DNA from: Solibacillus isronensis
GTDB taxonomy: Bacteria > Bacillota > Bacilli > Bacillales_A > Planococcaceae
Assembly: GCF_023715405.1 (NCBI RefSeq)
Contig: NZ_JAMBOC010000003.1
Location: 176,182-240,181, forward strand
Length of the DNA stretch: 64,000 nucleotides
Reading direction: 5' to 3'
Shown here piece after piece: positions 61,346 through 64,000 of this stretch. The notes beneath the pieces were generated by a model. It did not search any database. It had not been told where the DNA came from and saw only the letters and a list, made by a program, of their open reading frames with translations. Positions within the stretch are counted from its first letter, which is position 1, and each line of letters opens with the position of its first letter. The position numbers and the translations under genes were made by a program.

Positions 61346-61460
61346 ATTAGTATTTATAGATCATTTAACGACTAAATCAGGTCGTTAAGTAATTTTTTTA
61401 TTTTGAAACTAACATTAGCTGTTAGTGAAAACAAAAATTTTAGACAGGAACTGCAATATG

Positions 61461-61474
61461 TGAAAACGCTTTCC
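61461..61474. promoter_or_regulatory. Probable cre (CcpA) site upstream of the hydroxylase
   Basis: TGAAAACGCTTTCC matches the cre consensus at all positions but the last and keeps the central CG. It lies 43 bp upstream of the hydroxylase start, as expected for carbon catabolite repression of aromatic degradation. Confidence 0.6.
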
Positions 61475-61516
61475 TCAATTACACTAATGCTAACAAATCA
61501 AAGGGGGTTATAAGTT

Positions 61517-63019
61517 ATGTATACTGGTAAAAGTTACTTGGAAAGCCTAAATGATGGTCGTGTTGTTTATTTAAATGGTGAAAAGATTGATAATGTCGTA
61601 GAACATCCCGCCTATGAAAATTCTGCAAAATCATATTCACGTCTTTATGATTCATTGCATGATCCGGAAAAACAGTCAATATTAACAGGAATTAATGAGT
61701 ATGGTGACCGTACACATAAATTTTTTATAGCTCCAAAGAATGCGGACGATTTATTAGGAGCGCGTGATGCTATTGCAGAATGGTCTAAATTAAATTTTGG
61801 ATTTATGGGCCGCACACCTGATTACAAAGCTTCGTTCCTCGGACATTTAAATGCCTACTCGGACTACTATGTAGGTTTTGAAGATAATGCAAAAGCATGG
61901 TATCAAAAAGCATCGAAAGAGCTACCATTTGTCAATCATACGGTCATCAACCCACAAATGGATCGTTCAAAACCATTGCATGAAAATAAAGACGTTTTCG
62001 TTCGTGTAGTGAAAGAAAGAGATGATGGGATTATCGTAAAAGGGGCAAAAATGGTAGGGACATCCGCTGCGTTGACTCATTATAATTTTGTCGCTAACTA
62101 CGGACCTAAATCCCTTGGTGATGGAGATGTAAGTCATGCGTTGATTTTCTTATTGCCAATGAATGCGCCGGGATTAAAAATGATCAGTCGTCAATCATAT
62201 GAGTTTAGTGCTAAAGTAAACGGTTCTCCATTCGACTATCCTTTATCAAGCCGTTTTGATGAAAATGATGCGGTTATTGTTTTGGATAATGTATTTATTC
62301 CATGGGAAGATGTTCTTGCTTATAAAAATGTAGAAGTCTCTAACAATTTCGTGCCGGCCACACATTTCGTCAATCGCTTCAGCTTCCACGGGTGTACGCG
62401 CTTAGGTGTTAAGCTGGACTTTATGTTAGGACTAATTTTAAAAGCAACGGAGTCTTCTGGTACGCATCAATTTAGAGGTGTTCAAGCAAATATAGGAGAA
62501 ATAGTTGCGATGCGAAATATGATTTGGTCATTATCTACAGCTATGGCGACAAACCCTGATATAGGTATGAGCGGAATTGCTGTTCCTAATGGTGAAGCTG
62601 CCAGTGCATATCGCGTCCTTGCACCGGAAGTATGGGTAAAGGTCGTTCATATTTTCGAACAAGTAGTTGCAGGAGGTCTAATTCAGCTACCGTCAAGTGC
62701 TGCTGATTTCAATAACCCTGAAATTCGTCCTTACTTAGATGAGTATTATCGCGGCTCAGGTGTAGATGCTGAATCACGTGTGAAATTATTGAAAATGGTA
62801 TGGGATGCAATCGGTTCTGAGTTTGGTGGGCGCCATGAATTATACGAAGTGAACTATGCAGGCAACCATGAAAACATTCGACTGGAAGCGTTATACCATG
62901 GTATGGCTACTGGGAATGTGGATTATTTCAAATCTGTCGTGGACAGTGCGATGTCTGACTACGATTTAAATGGATGGACGAACCCGGTCTGGAAAACAAA
63001 ATCAAACGTTACAATATAA
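61517..63019 (+). CDS. Two-component phenol/4-hydroxyphenylacetate 3-hydroxylase, oxygenase component (HpaB-type)
   Basis: A 500-residue FADH2-dependent oxygenase of the HpaB/PheA1 family: N-terminal YTGKSYLESLNDGRVVYLNG, MDRSKPLHENKDVFVRVVKE, central FIPWEDVLAYKN and C-terminal GGRHELYEVNYAGN are all typical. Paired with the flavin reductase next to it, it adds a hydroxyl ortho to the phenol OH. Because the lower pathway here is for catechol, phenol is the likely substrate, as in Geobacillus PheA1; 4-hydroxyphenylacetate is the alternative. GGGGG precedes the ATG; a cre-like site lies upstream. Confidence 0.88.
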   Translation: MYTGKSYLESLNDGRVVYLNGEKIDNVVEHPAYENSAKSYSRLYDSLHDPEKQSILTGINEYGDRTHKFFIAPKNADDLLGARDAIAEWSKLNFGFMGRTPDYKASFLGHLNAYSDYYVGFEDNAKAWYQKASKELPFVNHTVINPQMDRSKPLHENKDVFVRVVKERDDGIIVKGAKMVGTSAALTHYNFVANYGPKSLGDGDVSHALIFLLPMNAPGLKMISRQSYEFSAKVNGSPFDYPLSSRFDENDAVIVLDNVFIPWEDVLAYKNVEVSNNFVPATHFVNRFSFHGCTRLGVKLDFMLGLILKATESSGTHQFRGVQANIGEIVAMRNMIWSLSTAMATNPDIGMSGIAVPNGEAASAYRVLAPEVWVKVVHIFEQVVAGGLIQLPSSAADFNNPEIRPYLDEYYRGSGVDAESRVKLLKMVWDAIGSEFGGRHELYEVNYAGNHENIRLEALYHGMATGNVDYFKSVVDSAMSDYDLNGWTNPVWKTKSNVTI

Positions 63020-63039
63020 GAGGAAAAGAGGGGAACTTA

Positions 63040-63522
63040 ATGACAGCACTTTCGTTTAGACAAGCAATGGGACAATTTGCAACAGGTGTCACGGTTATTA
63101 CTACTTTAAATGATGCAGAGCCACATGGAATGACTGCGAATGGTTTTATGTCAATTTCACTCGATCCTGAATTGGTCGCAATTTCAATCGGACATAAGGC
63201 AGCAACATTAAATAAAATCAAAGCGTCAAATATTTTCGGCGTTAGTATTTTACAGTCTGAACAAATCGACATTTCCAAAAGATTCGCAGGTCAAATTCAA
63301 GTAGAAAGTACTTTTGAGTTTGAGTATGTCGACAATTTTCCACTTATCCCTAATTCAATCATGCGCACAGTTTGTGAAGTAGTTGAACAAATCGAGGCAG
63401 GCGATCATACAATCTTTTTAGGCAAGCCGAAGTTAATTGAAGTTAATGAAGGCAATCCGCTATTATTTTATCAAGGGAAATATCGGGAAGTTGAAGAGCT
63501 GGAAGTAATTCAAAAAGCTTAA
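63040..63522 (+). CDS. Flavin reductase (HpaC/PheA2-type)
   Basis: A 160-residue NADH:flavin oxidoreductase: MGQFATGVTVITTLN, PHGMTANGFMSISLDPELVAISI (flavin-binding), and a family-typical C-terminal GDHTIFLGKPKLIE and PLLFYQGKYR. It supplies FADH2 to the oxygenase encoded just upstream (20 bp gap). GAGGGGAAC precedes the ATG at 63040; the longer frame from 62974 runs inside the oxygenase gene. The length matches PheA2 of thermophilic bacilli (about 161). Confidence 0.9.
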   Translation: MTALSFRQAMGQFATGVTVITTLNDAEPHGMTANGFMSISLDPELVAISIGHKAATLNKIKASNIFGVSILQSEQIDISKRFAGQIQVESTFEFEYVDNFPLIPNSIMRTVCEVVEQIEAGDHTIFLGKPKLIEVNEGNPLLFYQGKYREVEELEVIQKA

Positions 63523-63805
63523 ATCTTATTAAAGTGAAGAAAAGCTCCAAACGTTCGAAGGTTCCAAAGCTGAGGCTGGGATTTTGAATGATTGGAGTTT
63601 TTGATTTTCCGTTTATATAGCAGGTGGTTTAATGATAGATGGAAGAGATGTAGTTTGATTTTATAACAGTTTTATTTAGTGAATTTAGTTCGGAAGGAGA
63701 GGGAGCATGAGATTTTTCGGCTGGTTTTAGTATTTATTTCGGGAACATTTAAATAAGAAGAGAGTAGGGTGAAATAAAAAAGATAAAAAAAGTTATTTAA
63801 AACTG
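63523..63805. other. Intergenic stretch before the rRNA promoter
   Basis: Contains a weak hairpin CTCCAA/TTGGAG (63546-63551, 63594-63599) followed by TTTTTG that may end the flavin reductase transcript, and a GAGGCTGGGA at about 63571 that resembles the end of the 7518 repeat. No gene was found. Confidence 0.4.
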
Positions 63806-63834
63806 TTGACGTTTAATAGAATAGGATGTATAGT
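63806..63834 (+). promoter_or_regulatory. rRNA operon promoter
   Basis: TTGACG (63806-63811) and TATAGT (63829-63834) with an ideal 17-bp spacer, near-consensus for the vegetative sigma factor. It faces the rRNA leader at the window's right edge. Confidence 0.85.
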
Positions 63835-64000
63835 TATATAAGTCGCCGGGAGTTACCGAGACAAACGAAACAAAATGAACCTTGAAAACTGAACAAGCAA
63901 CGTTAATGAAACAAGCTTCTTAAATGAAGCAAACAATAGATTTCAACTTCTAACGAAGTTGGATCGCTAGCAAAGCAAATGAGCTTTCAAACTACTTTTA
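63835..64000 (+). ncRNA. rRNA operon leader up to the 16S 5' end
   Basis: The stretch ACCTTGAAAACTGAACAAGC (63880-63899) is a typical Bacillales pre-16S leader motif. A hairpin CAACTTC/GAAGTTG (63944-63950, 63955-63961) follows, probably part of the processing stem. The window ends in CAAACTACTTTTA, which in relatives directly precedes the mature 16S 5' end, so 16S rRNA begins at or just beyond the edge. Confidence 0.85.

Noticed and set aside
1..64000. tRNA genes, riboswitches and phage integration sites
   Set aside because: Reading through the intergenic regions showed no tRNA-like cloverleaf, T-box, known riboswitch core or att-type direct repeat next to an integrase.

Overview
The window looks like a chromosome segment of a low-GC Gram-positive of the Bacillales, most likely Planococcaceae (Solibacillus/Lysinibacillus type). 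This rests on strong GGAGG ribosome binding sites, TTG and GTG starts, many hairpin-plus-T terminators, Bacillales families (HelD, YwbE, DUF2804, YhgE/Pip, KipI/KipA) and a Bacillus-type rRNA leader at the right edge. The genus is an inference; no 16S sequence is inside the window.

Left part (1-9 kb): a small protein-kinase-like protein; a PadR regulator with a YhgE/Pip membrane protein; a membrane-anchored beta-propeller protein; a MacB/FtsX-type ABC transporter; and a 240-bp MITE-like repeat. From 7.8 to 16.2 kb lies a sugar or glycoside catabolic island: ROK and AraC regulators, three Gfo/Idh/MocA dehydrogenases, a xylose-isomerase-like TIM-barrel protein and a GPH/MFS symporter, with cre-like sites. 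From 16.3 to 44 kb is mostly housekeeping and accessory content: 5-oxoprolinase PxpABC, a polysaccharide deacetylase, a split ThrE exporter, a PAS-GGDEF-EAL protein, HelD, a nitroreductase, a two-subunit CoA transferase, two tandem secreted M14 peptidases, DoxX, an ECF sigma/DUF4179 pair, an M19 dipeptidase and an ABC exporter.

From 43.3 to 52.7 kb is a restriction/defence island. A minus-strand run encodes a BglII/BstYI-like endonuclease, a MutH/Sau3AI-like protein broken at a seven-base homopolymer, a ParB-like protein and a PLD-SNF2 helicase. A divergent m5C methyltransferase and a Vsr nuclease follow, and an HNH nuclease lies at the left flank. Both endonuclease families usually recognise GATC-containing sites, so the island looks like one GATC-centred system with extra helicase and ParB-like parts.

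From 52.8 to 63.5 kb is a nearly complete aromatic meta-cleavage pathway: two-component phenol/4-hydroxyphenylacetate hydroxylase, catechol 2,3-dioxygenase, hydroxymuconic semialdehyde dehydrogenase, tautomerase, decarboxylase, hydratase, aldolase and acylating acetaldehyde dehydrogenase, with IclR and PucR-type regulators. It would take a phenol to pyruvate and acetyl-CoA through the 4-oxalocrotonate branch. The window ends in the promoter and leader of an rRNA operon.

The most unusual non-coding features are two intergenic arrays of unrelated sequence that share a 21-bp period (19.2 and 32.0 kb), and a third short one of 20 bp (37.1 kb).
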